This document shows positions 1 to 7,367 of a stretch of DNA of 20,261 nucleotides, one piece after another. The position numbers and the translations under genes are program-made. Position 1 is the stretch's first letter. Each line of letters starts with the position of its first letter. The stretch spans positions 13,912 through 34,172 of the forward strand of contig DFCM01000121.1 in NCBI GenBank assembly GCA_002366995.1, given 5' to 3'. The stretch comes from a bacterium UBP3_UBA3054 (GTDB lineage Bacteria; Auribacterota; UBA3054). The notes under the pieces were generated by a model that saw nothing but the letters and a program-made list of their open reading frames with translations, was not told where the DNA came from and made no database searches.

Positions 1-1
1 C

Positions 2-1279
2 AAGTGCTGCATCGTCGGCTGCGCCGACATTGACGTCAACACGGCCGCCAAGACCATGAAAGTCGCCGGCAAGACCTTCAAGGAAGGCGACGTCATCAGC
101 TTGAACGGCTCCAAGGGCTATGTCTACGGCACCGCCGTCAAGACCATGGACGCTTCCGAGAACCCCGCTCTCCAGAAGTTCATGAAGCTGGTCGACAAAT
201 ATCGCAAGATGAAGATCAGAACGAACGCCGACAACCCCGCCGACGCCGCCCAGGCTCTGAAGTTCGGCGCCGAAGGCATCGGCCTCTTCCGTACCGAGCA
301 CATGTTCTACGGCAAGAACTCCGAGAAACCCCTCTTCCTGCTCCGCCAGATGATCCTGGCCAAGGACGTCAAGGAAAGGGAAGCCATCCTTGCCAAGCTG
401 GGCGTCTACGTCAAAGCTTCCGTCAAGGACACCATGAAAGTCATGAACGGCAAACCGGTCGTCTTCCGTCTGCTCGACCCGCCTCTGCATGAATTCGTCC
501 CGCAGGATGAAGCCAAGCAGAAAGAGCTGGCCGCCGCTTTGAAGATCGACGTCAAGGAAGTCCGCGAACGCGGCGAGGGCCTCCACGAGGTCAACCCCAT
601 GATGGGTCACCGCGGCGTCCGTCTCGGCGTCACTTATCCTGAAGTTTCCAAGATGCAGTTCAAGGCCATCTTCGAAGCCACCGCTGAACTTCACAAGGAA
701 GGCTTCAATCCGAAACCCGAGATCATGGTCCCCGTGACCTGCTCCGTCAACGAACTGAAGTTCCAGAAGAAGCTCTGCGACGAGGTCTTCGAACAGGTCA
801 AGAAGGCCACCGGCGACAAGAAGCTCTCTTATATGTTCGGCACGATGATCGAAATTCCGAGAGCTGCGCTCCTGGCCGACGAAATGGCTGAGGTCGCCGA
901 GTTCTTCTCTTTCGGCACCAACGACATGACCCAGATGGGCTTCGGCTTCTCCAGAGACGACATCGGCGCCTTCATGGGCGACTATCTCGACAAGAAGATC
1001 CTGCCCGCCGACCCGTTCCAGACCCTGGACCAGGACGGCATCGGCCAGCTCGTTCAGATCGGCACCATGCTCGGCCGCGACACGCGCCCGAACCTGGAAG
1101 TCGGCATCTGCGGCGAGCACGGCGGCGACGCCGAATCCGTGAAGTTCTGCTACTTCAACGGCCTCGACTACGTCTCCTGCAGCCCCTTCCGCGTTCCTAT
1201 CGCCCGCTTGGCCGCCGCTCAGGCCGCCATCGAGGAAGAAAGGTCCGCCAAGAAGTGCAAATGCGGGAAGTGCAAATAA
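2..1279 (+). CDS. ppdK: Pyruvate, phosphate dikinase, C-terminal part (5' end outside window)
   Basis: The enzyme interconverts pyruvate, ATP and phosphate with PEP, AMP and pyrophosphate in the cytoplasm. An open frame runs from base 2 and gives 425 residues, roughly the last half of a family usually near 870-900 residues. What is visible is the end of the swivelling phosphohistidine domain (the catalytic His itself lies upstream of the window) and the whole PEP-binding TIM barrel. Seen motifs are GAEGIGLFRTEHMF, GHRGVRLG, GTMIEIPRAALLADEMA, FFSFGTNDMTQ and the catalytic-cysteine loop VGICGEHGGD near the C-terminus. The last residues, KKCKCGKCK, form a cysteine- and lysine-rich tail that I do not recall as standard for the family. 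A small lipoprotein gene follows after 21 bases. The product call is secure, since RTEHMF and the TNDMTQ/DPFQTLDQDG stretch separate PPDK from PEP synthase and PTS enzyme I. Confidence 0.96.
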   Translation, partial: KCCIVGCADIDVNTAAKTMKVAGKTFKEGDVISLNGSKGYVYGTAVKTMDASENPALQKFMKLVDKYRKMKIRTNADNPADAAQALKFGAEGIGLFRTEHMFYGKNSEKPLFLLRQMILAKDVKEREAILAKLGVYVKASVKDTMKVMNGKPVVFRLLDPPLHEFVPQDEAKQKELAAALKIDVKEVRERGEGLHEVNPMMGHRGVRLGVTYPEVSKMQFKAIFEATAELHKEGFNPKPEIMVPVTCSVNELKFQKKLCDEVFEQVKKATGDKKLSYMFGTMIEIPRAALLADEMAEVAEFFSFGTNDMTQMGFGFSRDDIGAFMGDYLDKKILPADPFQTLDQDGIGQLVQIGTMLGRDTRPNLEVGICGEHGGDAESVKFCYFNGLDYVSCSPFRVPIARLAAAQAAIEEERSAKKCKCGKCK

Positions 1280-1300
1280 TCATTCATCAGGAGAAAATCC

Positions 1301-1522
1301 ATGAAAAACTTAAGCCTCATGTTCCTTGCTCTCTGTGCTTGCGCCATCTTCGGCTGCAAGACGGCTGAGCAGGAGACTCCCGCTCCCGCTGCCGAAACTC
1401 CGGCCGTGGAAGCTGAAGTCCAGCAGCCCGCGGCTCCGGAAACTCCGGCTGCTCCGGCTGGCCAGACGCTCCAGAAAAACGCGGACGGCACTTACACTCT
1501 TCAGATGACTGAAGTCAAGTAA
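1301..1522 (+). CDS. Small putative lipoprotein, unknown function
   Basis: A 73-residue protein. Lys2, a hydrophobic stretch at about residues 4-18 and a lipobox-like IFG before Cys19 suggest export, signal peptidase II cleavage and lipid anchoring. The mature part is low-complexity, rich in Ala, Pro and Glu (about residues 22-53), and looks like an extended spacer. It ends in a short polar segment around GTYTLQMTEVK. An AGGAG at 1289-1293 sits seven bases before the ATG, which supports translation. The gene follows ppdK closely and ends just before a strong terminator, so it is probably co-transcribed with ppdK. I do not recognise a family. Small Pro/Ala-rich lipoproteins often sit at the envelope, but no function can be read from the sequence. 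The lipobox is imperfect (Phe at -2), so lipidation is likely but not certain. Confidence 0.72.
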   Translation: MKNLSLMFLALCACAIFGCKTAEQETPAPAAETPAVEAEVQQPAAPETPAAPAGQTLQKNADGTYTLQMTEVK

Positions 1523-1545
1523 GGAAAACTCTGGACATTCAAAAG

Positions 1546-1578
1546 ATAAGGGCGCTTTAATAAGCGCCCTTATTTTTT
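1546..1578 (+). terminator. Rho-independent terminator shared by convergent genes
   Basis: A perfect 12-bp stem, ATAAGGGCGCTT (1546-1557) with AAGCGCCCTTAT (1562-1573), closes a TAAT loop and is followed by a run of T to 1578. It terminates the rightward ppdK-lipoprotein transcript. The left arm is preceded by four A, so on the minus strand it can also stop the leftward rodA transcript. The right arm lies inside the last codons of rodA, whose stop codon is at 1557-1559. Confidence 0.9.
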
Positions 1579-2651
1579 GCGTCGGCGTAGATGCTCTGCA
1601 GAACGCCGAGCGCGATCATAGTGCAGAGTAGCGACGACCCGCCGTAGGAAAAGAGGGGAAGGGGAACGCCGATGACCGGCATAAGGCCGATGCACATTCC
1701 GACGTTCATGATAACGTGGGTCGCAATAAGAACGGCTATGCCAGTCGCCACCGTGACGCCGAAAAGGTCGCGGGCGCCGCGGGCGATCCTAAGGGCCGCC
1801 AAGATCAGGAAAAAGTAAAGGCAGAGCAGAAGCACGGAGCCGATGAATCCCCACTCTTCCCCGAAGACTGAGAAGATGAAGTCCGTGTGTCTTTCCGGCA
1901 GGAAATTAAGTTTGCTCATGCGGGATTCCCCGTATCCTCTGCCGAACAGCATTCCGCTGCCAAGAGTCAGCTTCGACATCAGCGCGTGGTATCCGAAGCC
2001 CCAGGGGTCCCTTTCAGGGTGCCAGGTCAATAAGAAGCGCTGCTTGTGGTAATTCTTCAGGAGGAACATCCAGACGGGAGGGAAGGCCGCCACCACGCCG
2101 AGGAAGGTCGTGAACAGCAGACTAAGCTTCGTGCCCGTCACAAGGAACATGGCGACGACGACCGGGAAAAACGTCAGCATGGTGCCAAGGTCCGGCTGGA
2201 GCAGTATGAGGGCCATAGGAATTGCCAGGATGCCGAACGACATGAAATAATATTTCCAGCTGTAGCGGTGTTCCTCGAAATCCGCGAAATAACGCCCGAA
2301 AAGGAAAATTACGGCTATTTTGGTAAATTCCGATGGTTGTATCCCGAAAGTGCCGAAACCCAGCCAGGCTTTCGCTCCGTTGCGTTCCTGGCCTATTATG
2401 AGGACTAGGAGCAGGGAAAGAAGCGAAGCGGCGTAGATGATCGTCGCGTAATGGTGGAAAAAAAGGTAGGGGATAAGGGAAACGCCCGCTGCCAGGATAA
2501 GGCCGATCAAAAGCCAGATGAGCTGGCGGGAAACGTAGTCTGACTGATAGCCTAAAGACGCGCTGTAAATGGCCAATACTCCCGTGACGCAGAGGAGAAT
2601 GGCCGGGATCCATAAAAAGTAGCAGATATGGTAGTGCCTGAGATCCCTCAT
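1557..2651 (-). CDS. rodA: RodA, SEDS peptidoglycan polymerase for cell elongation
   Basis: RodA-type SEDS proteins are inner-membrane glycosyltransferases that polymerise lipid II during lateral wall growth, working with a class B penicillin-binding protein. The 364-residue product has about ten hydrophobic segments and family signatures in order: YVSRQLIW near residues 39-46, GAKAWLGFGTFGIQPSE around 93-109, LLQPDLGT in the middle, and LPERHTDFIFSVFGEEWGF. The aspartate in TDFIF is the residue found essential in RodA. Length and the absence of a long N-terminal tail favour RodA over FtsW. The start codon overlaps the riboflavin synthase stop codon in an ATGA (2648-2651), so the two are probably translationally coupled. 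The 3' end is buried in the convergent terminator. No mreC, mreD or PBP2 gene is seen nearby, which is unusual because rodA often sits in the mre cluster. Confidence 0.95.
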   Translation of the reverse strand: MRDLRHYHICYFLWIPAILLCVTGVLAIYSASLGYQSDYVSRQLIWLLIGLILAAGVSLIPYLFFHHYATIIYAASLLSLLLVLIIGQERNGAKAWLGFGTFGIQPSEFTKIAVIFLFGRYFADFEEHRYSWKYYFMSFGILAIPMALILLQPDLGTMLTFFPVVVAMFLVTGTKLSLLFTTFLGVVAAFPPVWMFLLKNYHKQRFLLTWHPERDPWGFGYHALMSKLTLGSGMLFGRGYGESRMSKLNFLPERHTDFIFSVFGEEWGFIGSVLLLCLYFFLILAALRIARGARDLFGVTVATGIAVLIATHVIMNVGMCIGLMPVIGVPLPLFSYGGSSLLCTMIALGVLQSIYADAKNKGAY

Positions 2652-3229
2652 TTTCGCAAGGCGTTCACAACGTATTTTCCAAGGATGTCGGTCTCTATGT
2701 TTAGCGGATCGCCGACCTTCAGGTTTTTCAGCGTGGTGTTTTCAAAAGTCGCGGGGATGATGTGCAGCTGAATATCGGGTGCGGCGTAGGCGATGGTGAG
2801 GCTTATGCCGTTGACGGCAATAAAGCCTTTCTCCACGGCGTATTTCGTAAGTTCGGGCGGGATGGAAAAACGCAGCACCAGATCTGTTCCTTCGCGGTGG
2901 AAGGAGCGCAGGGGAACGCAGCAGTCGACGTGTCCTTCGACGAAATGGCCGCCGAGCCTCGTGGTCGGCGTAACGGCGCGCTCAAGATTGACGGCCTGCC
3001 CGTATTTGAGGTTTCCGAGGGACGTGCGCTTTATTGTCTCGCCCTGAAGCTGCACCGTAAAAGAAGCGTCGTCTTTTTTCGTCACGGTCGTGCAGACGCC
3101 CTCTATGGCCACGCTTTCGCCGAGCGAGAGCTCGCCGGCGAAGGAAGCCTTAACAGTCAAGCTAAGGACATTCCCTTCTCTTTTGAGTTCCAAAACTTGG
3201 CCAACTGTCTCTACGATGCCTGTGAACAT
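2648..3229 (-). CDS. ribE: Riboflavin synthase, alpha chain
   Basis: This enzyme dismutates two molecules of 6,7-dimethyl-8-ribityllumazine to riboflavin plus a pyrimidine, the last step of riboflavin synthesis. The 193-residue product begins with MFTGIVE, the near-invariant family N-terminus, which is why I start at the ATG at 3229 rather than the GTG 15 bases upstream. Two tandem lumazine-binding barrels are visible, the first ending near GHFVEGHVDC and the second holding AVEKGFIAVNGISLTI with a C-terminal FENTTL. Length matches the family. With this start the gene overlaps the 3' end of accD by 19 bases, and its own stop overlaps rodA by four. No ribosome binding site is obvious, so translation probably depends on coupling to accD. 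No other rib gene is in the window. The symbol is ribE in E. coli usage and is called ribC or ribB elsewhere. Confidence 0.94.
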   Translation of the reverse strand: MFTGIVETVGQVLELKREGNVLSLTVKASFAGELSLGESVAIEGVCTTVTKKDDASFTVQLQGETIKRTSLGNLKYGQAVNLERAVTPTTRLGGHFVEGHVDCCVPLRSFHREGTDLVLRFSIPPELTKYAVEKGFIAVNGISLTIAYAAPDIQLHIIPATFENTTLKNLKVGDPLNIETDILGKYVVNALRK

Positions 3230-4047
3230 AAGTATTTGAGGCACTTGGATAGCGTCTCTTTAAGTTTCCCGCGCGGCGTTATGATGTCTATCTGCCCGTG
3301 TTCCAGAAGGAATTCCGCCGTCTGGAAGCCTTCCGGCAGATCCTGGCGGATAGTCTGCTTTATTACGCGGCCGCCCGCGAAGCCGATCATGGCCTTCGGT
3401 TCGGAAATAATTATGTCGCCAAGCGTCGCGAAGCTCGCGGTCGTTCCGCCGTAGGTCGGGTTCGTAAGGATGACGATGTAGGGGATGCGCGCGTTTTTTA
3501 ATTTTCCTATGACGGCCGCGGTCTTCGCCATCTGCATAAGGCCGACTATGCCTTCGTGCATCCTGACGCCGCCGGAAGCCGTGACCACGACAAGCGGTAT
3601 TTTCTTCTCAAGGGCGAGTTCCGCGGCCCTGGTGATCTTTTCGCCGACCGCTGAGCCGATGGAGCCGCCCATGAAATCGAAATTCATGACGGCTAAAACG
3701 ATATCCTGGCCTTCCACTTTGCCGACGCCGGTTATGACGGCTTCGGGCTCCCCGGTCTTCTCGCGGTTCTCAGCGTGCTTTTCGGGGTAGGGTTTTCCGT
3801 CGTTGAAGGAAAGGGGATCGCCGGAAATAAGGGAATGGTCGGTCTCGGAGAAGGAATTTTCGTCGCAAAGAAGATCGATCCGCTCCGCAACAGGCAGTTT
3901 GTAATGAAAGCCGCACTTGGGGCAGACTTCGGAAGCTTCCGTAAGTTTTTTAGCGTAAATTATCTCACCGCAGCCCGAGCATTTGGTCCAGAGACCGTCA
4001 GGGATAACTCTGCGCTTTTTGCGCAAGCGGGAAAAATTGTTTATCAA
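3211..4047 (-). CDS. accD: Acetyl-CoA carboxylase carboxyltransferase subunit beta
   Basis: The beta subunit pairs with AccA to move the carboxyl group from carboxybiotin on AccB to acetyl-CoA, giving malonyl-CoA for fatty-acid synthesis. The 278-residue product has the N-terminal zinc ribbon (Cys23, Cys26, Cys42, Cys45) followed by the crotonase-like carboxyltransferase domain. That domain has GGSIGSAVGEK, the oxyanion-loop region VVTASGGVRMHEG, PTYGGTTASFA and GFAGGRVI. Length is normal. The start is a TTG at 4047 preceded by GAGG with a six-base gap. No ATG or GTG nearby keeps the conserved N-terminus, so TTG is the best choice and suggests modest translation. The gene follows tRNA-Leu by only 20 bases and overlaps riboflavin synthase downstream. 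The biotin ligase gene serving the same enzyme system lies at 13163-13741 on the other strand. Confidence 0.96.
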   Translation of the reverse strand: MINNFSRLRKKRRVIPDGLWTKCSGCGEIIYAKKLTEASEVCPKCGFHYKLPVAERIDLLCDENSFSETDHSLISGDPLSFNDGKPYPEKHAENREKTGEPEAVITGVGKVEGQDIVLAVMNFDFMGGSIGSAVGEKITRAAELALEKKIPLVVVTASGGVRMHEGIVGLMQMAKTAAVIGKLKNARIPYIVILTNPTYGGTTASFATLGDIIISEPKAMIGFAGGRVIKQTIRQDLPEGFQTAEFLLEHGQIDIITPRGKLKETLSKCLKYLCSQAS

Positions 4048-4053
4048 TTGCTA

Positions 4054-4057
4054 CCTC
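4054..4057 (-). promoter_or_regulatory. Ribosome binding site of accD
   Basis: On the minus strand this reads GAGG, six bases before the TTG start codon of accD. It supports the non-ATG start. It lies in a CCGAGG (4054-4059) complementary to CCTCGG (4070-4075) in the 3' acceptor strand of the tRNA-Leu just upstream, so it could be masked in the unprocessed transcript. Confidence 0.6.
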
Positions 4058-4067
4058 GGGAGGAGAG

Positions 4068-4151
4068 TGCCGAGGGCCGGACTCGAACCGGCACGTGCAA
4101 AAGCACAAGGGATTTTAAATCCCTGGCGTCTACCAATTCCGCCACTTCGGC
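4068..4151 (-). tRNA. tRNA-Leu, anticodon TAA
   Basis: An 84-nt cloverleaf. The acceptor arm is GCCGAAG with CCTCGGC (one A-C mismatch), with discriminator A. The D-arm contains GGTAGACGC, the anticodon arm is AGGGA TTTAAAA TCCCT with anticodon TAA, and the long class II variable arm is TGTGC TTTT GCACG. The T-arm is GCCGG TTCGAGT CCGGC. No CCA is encoded. It reads the UUA and UUG leucine codons. It lies 16 bases after tRNA-Cys and 20 bases before accD and is presumably in the same transcript. Confidence 0.97.
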
Positions 4152-4167
4152 ATTTAAATGAAATTGG

Positions 4168-4240
4168 AGGCGGCGATCGGAATCGAACCGATGAATGAAG
4201 GTTTTGCAAACCTTTGCCTTAGCCACTTGGCTACACCGCC
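4168..4240 (-). tRNA. tRNA-Cys, anticodon GCA
   Basis: A 73-nt cloverleaf with acceptor arm GGCGGTG / CGCCGCC (one G-T pair) and discriminator T, the identity base typical of cysteine tRNAs. The anticodon arm is AAGGT TTGCAAA ACCTT with anticodon GCA, and the T-arm is ATCGG TTCGATT CCGAT. No CCA is encoded. It is the first gene after the promoter at 4263-4291. Confidence 0.97.
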
Positions 4241-4262
4241 TTTTTTAGAAATTGTGTTGATT

Positions 4263-4291
4263 ATCCTATCAAAAAGGGCCTTTCAAGTCAA
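4263..4291 (-). promoter_or_regulatory. Sigma70-type promoter of the tRNA-Cys/tRNA-Leu/accD operon
   Basis: On the minus strand a -35 TTGACT (4286-4291) is followed by a 17-base spacer and a -10 TAGGAT (4263-4268). A start near 4256 would leave a leader of about 16 bases before tRNA-Cys. The -35 lies immediately after the stop codon of the YbbR gene. I see no terminator between them, so read-through from the upstream operon is also possible. Confidence 0.6.
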
Positions 4292-5305
4292 TCAGCCTCT
4301 CGGGGGCTTTTCCGGTTTCGCCGGCCTGACTGGCTTGACTATCGAGACTTTGATCTCTTTAGGCTCGATATCCTTGACTCTTCCGGCTTTCACCGGCAGT
4401 ACTTTCACGGGGAGCGTATATTCCGAGGGGGCGAGGTTGCTGATGTCGACGAAGGCCTTGACCTCCTTGGGATCGAACGCTTCGATGTCGTCCACCGGCA
4501 CCTCCATGGTGATGTCGACCGTGGCGGGACTGAAGGTCGCCTCGCAGTTGCCTTGCGGCGTGCCGAAGTGCTCCACGGCGATCTTTTCCATGGCGACGAT
4601 CTTGGGTGCGTGGCTTATTTCCAGCTTGACCCTGACGTTCCTGGTGTGCGTCTCGATCTTTTCCGGTACGACTACGGAGCAGAAGGTGTCGAGGTTCTTT
4701 TTGACGCCTTCCACGCTCAGGCTTTCCGTCATGACGCCGGTCATTTTGGAAAGCAGTTCCCCGGGTCCCTTGACGGTCACGAAAGAGGGGGTGATGTTCG
4801 TGGCGGAAACGGCGTATCCGTCGCCCGGCTCGCCCTTGATGTCGACTATGACCGGCAGGCTGCGGTCGCTAATGGTGTCTATTACGGCTTTCAAGCGCTT
4901 GGGCTCAATGTCGACGACGTTGAATTTTCCCTTGAAGTCCTGGGGCCCCATGTAGCGGGCCATGGAAGGCTTCAGTTCCAGGGCGGGAATGACGTTCTGC
5001 TGCGTCTCGCTGGAAAAGTCGAGCATCAGGGCGAAATCGTCCGGCCTGATCAGATCGCGGTCCATTTTCGTGCAGAGGACCGTCAGCTCCACCATGTTCA
5101 CTTCCTCCGTTGTGTTCGTGTAGCAGGTGAAGGCAGTGAACTTCTCGGGGTCGCTCACGTTGCAGAGTATCTCGGCCTTCATGGTGAATTCCTCGGCGCC
5201 GTTCAGCTTGTAGCGTCCCCAAAGGAAAAGGGAGAGCCCGATGGAGATGAGGATAACGGTCGTCAGCCTCGTGCCTTTGAATTGATTGAATTTGAAATCC
5301 GCCAT
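4292..5305 (-). CDS. YbbR/CdaR-like domain protein with one N-terminal membrane anchor
   Basis: A 337-residue protein with a single hydrophobic segment at about residues 14-30 (TTVILISIGLSLFLWG) and a long extracytoplasmic part. That part has about three beta-rich repeats, roughly residues 40-145, 147-232 and 235-324. Two of them carry the YbbR pattern of a strand ending in a pro-gly turn (ITPSFVTVKGPGELL) and a following hydrophobic strand. The tail is Pro/Lys-rich (KPVRPAKPEKPPRG). In Firmicutes, YbbR proteins (CdaR) bind and regulate the diadenylate cyclase CdaA encoded next door. No cdaA is present here, and the gene instead follows the exosortase-EpsI gene after a single base. A role at the envelope is therefore inferred from topology and neighbours only. 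The start is close-coupled to the upstream stop (TAAA-ATG), with no clear ribosome binding site. Confidence 0.72.
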   Translation of the reverse strand: MADFKFNQFKGTRLTTVILISIGLSLFLWGRYKLNGAEEFTMKAEILCNVSDPEKFTAFTCYTNTTEEVNMVELTVLCTKMDRDLIRPDDFALMLDFSSETQQNVIPALELKPSMARYMGPQDFKGKFNVVDIEPKRLKAVIDTISDRSLPVIVDIKGEPGDGYAVSATNITPSFVTVKGPGELLSKMTGVMTESLSVEGVKKNLDTFCSVVVPEKIETHTRNVRVKLEISHAPKIVAMEKIAVEHFGTPQGNCEATFSPATVDITMEVPVDDIEAFDPKEVKAFVDISNLAPSEYTLPVKVLPVKAGRVKDIEPKEIKVSIVKPVRPAKPEKPPRG

Positions 5306-5306
5306 T

Positions 5307-7367
5307 TTATTTCTCGTAGGTAAGGTAGGGTTCCAGTTCGTTCAGCAGTTCTTTTATCTTGGCCGCGCCGTCGTCGTAGGTCTCGTCATCTTCCACGGGA
5401 GCGGAGAAGCGGATGAAGGACCAGCGGTCGCCCAAGCCTTTGAAGACTAGGTCGAAGGTCGTCTTGAAGGGGAGCCACATGTAGCGCCTGGTGGCGTAGA
5501 GTATGGGATTAGTCTTGTGAAGCTTATGGTCGCACTGATACCAGTAGATGATCGTTTCCTTGATGTTTGCCTGAATGAAGCTGACGTCCATCCTGGCGGC
5601 GTTGAAACTTGTCTCACCCAAAGTCAGCGGGAAGTCAGTGGGCTCGTCGATGGTCCAGCCCTGGCTCGGGAAGCAGGCTTCCGGCGCGTGGATGGAATGG
5701 TGGTCCTTGTCGTTCTGGACGATGGCGAGCATCGCGGCTTCCGGAGCGCGGTGCATTTGTATCAGCTGGACGAGGGCGTAGCTGCGCAGCATCTGCGTCT
5801 GCTGCATCACTCTCCCTCTGTCTTCGGGAGTCTTGGCTTCCTTGGCTTTCATAACGAGGTTGGAACGCCAGAAGGTCGCGCTCTGGACTACCTGGGTGGC
5901 GGTCAAAGCGTCGATCGGCGTTTTGGAACTGACCTCGCCGATGGCTGCGAAACGCTCCTCGTCTTTAGCCGTGTTTAAGAAAAGCTTGTTGATCACTTTG
6001 CCGTAGGAGGCGTAGAGGTCTTTGGGCATGTAGTAGGCCCTGAAGTAGGCGGTGTCTTCCGGCAGTTCCTTGAGCTCGAGCTCGGAGACCGGAACGGGGA
6101 CGCCTATCCTCTTTTCCGTCTGCAGGGGAATGTTCGTGATGATGGGCAGCATCCTTATCGAGATGCCGTCGCCGGTCACCATGTAGGGGATGGTGGCGTA
6201 GGCCAGGCCCGGAGTGTACTGGATGTTCTCCTTGACCTTGCCGGCCAAGAAGAGGGTGATCAAAGTCAGGGCAAGCACGATAAGAGCGTGCTTCCAGATC
6301 TTGGCGTAATACGGGGAGGCCATGTTCTCGTCATAGTCTTCATTGATCTCCTCCTCCTTGACTTCCGTTTCGCCTCTTTCCTTCGCCTCGCGCTTTGCCT
6401 GTTTTTCGGCTTTGCGTTTCGCCGCCAGCTCGCGCTCGACGCCCGGCAGTTTCTCAAGGATGGTGCAGGCGACGAAGATCATGATGAAACCGAGCGTGTA
6501 GACTACGACGCCGGGATATTCGTGGAAGGCGCCGAAGGCCACGTTGCGGCCCCAGCCTTCCGAGAGATTAAGCTTGTGCTCTAAGAAAGTGAAGAACGAT
6601 CCGCAGTAGGCGATCAATACGATGCGCAGCGAATTGTTGAGGACGGCGATGGGCGCGATGAGAAGGACCATGACGGCCCGCTTCCACCAGGTCTTAAGGC
6701 AGAAGTAAGCCATGACCAGGCAGAGTACGCTCGTCATGATGAGCGACTGCAGGCCGCTGCAGGGCGCGGCTACGTCGAACTGCACGTCGGGAACGTTGAC
6801 AAGGGAGACGTTGGTGCCCTGGCGTATGACCTGGATGTCCCAAAGTTTGCCGGTAAAGTTGATGAAGCGGCAGGCGAGATCGGTGGAAAGTATCCTCAGA
6901 TGCGTACTGATGATGCTGCTGCCCAAGCCCCACTGTACGGAGAAGAGCATGATGAAGAGCGGGAAGATGGCGAAAGAAGCCATTTTCCAGCCGCCCAGGT
7001 AAAGCAGGGCGGACCAGAAGCAGAAAAGGCAGAAGACCGTCTGGGCGGCGTTGAAGTCCGCCCTCTTCAAGCCCAGCGTGCAGGCGAAACCAAAAACGAG
7101 GAAGACAAGGCCGAAATACGAGACAGCCTTGCTTGCGGCTTTCATGCTTTTCCTGGCCGCGAAGAGCAGGTACGCGCTGCCCAAAAAGATGATCAGGCCG
7201 TTGGAATTGTAGCCGTGCTGGCTGTTCCAGCTCTGGTAAGTTCTCAGAAGGGGATAGCGGTAGAGGACGAAGAAGGCCACGGCCGCCAGAACGAGGGCGG
7301 CGATCGTTATCATCCTGTAACGCTTGTTCTGTTCGTGGATCTTTGTGAAGTCGGGATATTCTTCCAT
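5307..7367 (-). CDS. Exosortase with fused C-terminal EpsI domain
   Basis: Exosortases are inner-membrane cysteine transpeptidases thought to cut PEP-CTERM-type sorting signals and transfer proteins to the outer surface, usually beside exopolysaccharide genes. The 686-residue product has about eight membrane segments in residues 18-305 and the expected triad: Cys203 in AAPCSGLQS, Arg248 in NNSLRIVLI and His282 in AFHEYPG. A charged cytoplasmic linker (about 311-348, Lys/Glu-rich) leads to one more membrane segment (361-376). The extracytoplasmic EpsI-like (DUF3485) domain that follows is marked by HAPEACFPSQGW at 560-571. About 90 residues (roughly 450-540) with little similarity to EpsI as I know it interrupt this domain. 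The start chosen is the ATG at 7367, which shares its A with the pyrF stop codon. The open frame extends 67 codons further upstream, but those are pyrF read in another frame. No sorting-signal protein is visible in the window. Confidence 0.9.
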   Translation of the reverse strand: MEEYPDFTKIHEQNKRYRMITIAALVLAAVAFFVLYRYPLLRTYQSWNSQHGYNSNGLIIFLGSAYLLFAARKSMKAASKAVSYFGLVFLVFGFACTLGLKRADFNAAQTVFCLFCFWSALLYLGGWKMASFAIFPLFIMLFSVQWGLGSSIISTHLRILSTDLACRFINFTGKLWDIQVIRQGTNVSLVNVPDVQFDVAAPCSGLQSLIMTSVLCLVMAYFCLKTWWKRAVMVLLIAPIAVLNNSLRIVLIAYCGSFFTFLEHKLNLSEGWGRNVAFGAFHEYPGVVVYTLGFIMIFVACTILEKLPGVERELAAKRKAEKQAKREAKERGETEVKEEEINEDYDENMASPYYAKIWKHALIVLALTLITLFLAGKVKENIQYTPGLAYATIPYMVTGDGISIRMLPIITNIPLQTEKRIGVPVPVSELELKELPEDTAYFRAYYMPKDLYASYGKVINKLFLNTAKDEERFAAIGEVSSKTPIDALTATQVVQSATFWRSNLVMKAKEAKTPEDRGRVMQQTQMLRSYALVQLIQMHRAPEAAMLAIVQNDKDHHSIHAPEACFPSQGWTIDEPTDFPLTLGETSFNAARMDVSFIQANIKETIIYWYQCDHKLHKTNPILYATRRYMWLPFKTTFDLVFKGLGDRWSFIRFSAPVEDDETYDDGAAKIKELLNELEPYLTYEK

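Noticed and set aside
1326..1508. A 60-codon frame overlapping the lipoprotein gene in another frame
   Set aside because: Pro/Leu/Arg-rich shadow without a ribosome binding site. The lipoprotein frame has AGGAG and a signal peptide.
3230..3244. GTG start giving riboflavin synthase five extra residues
   Set aside because: The family almost always begins MFTGI, which matches the ATG at 3229. The extension has no better ribosome binding site.
4158..4955. A 265-codon plus-strand open frame across tRNA-Cys and the YbbR gene
   Set aside because: It runs through a tRNA gene in antisense and the translation is Ser/Thr/Leu-rich without motifs. The minus-strand YbbR frame is convincing.
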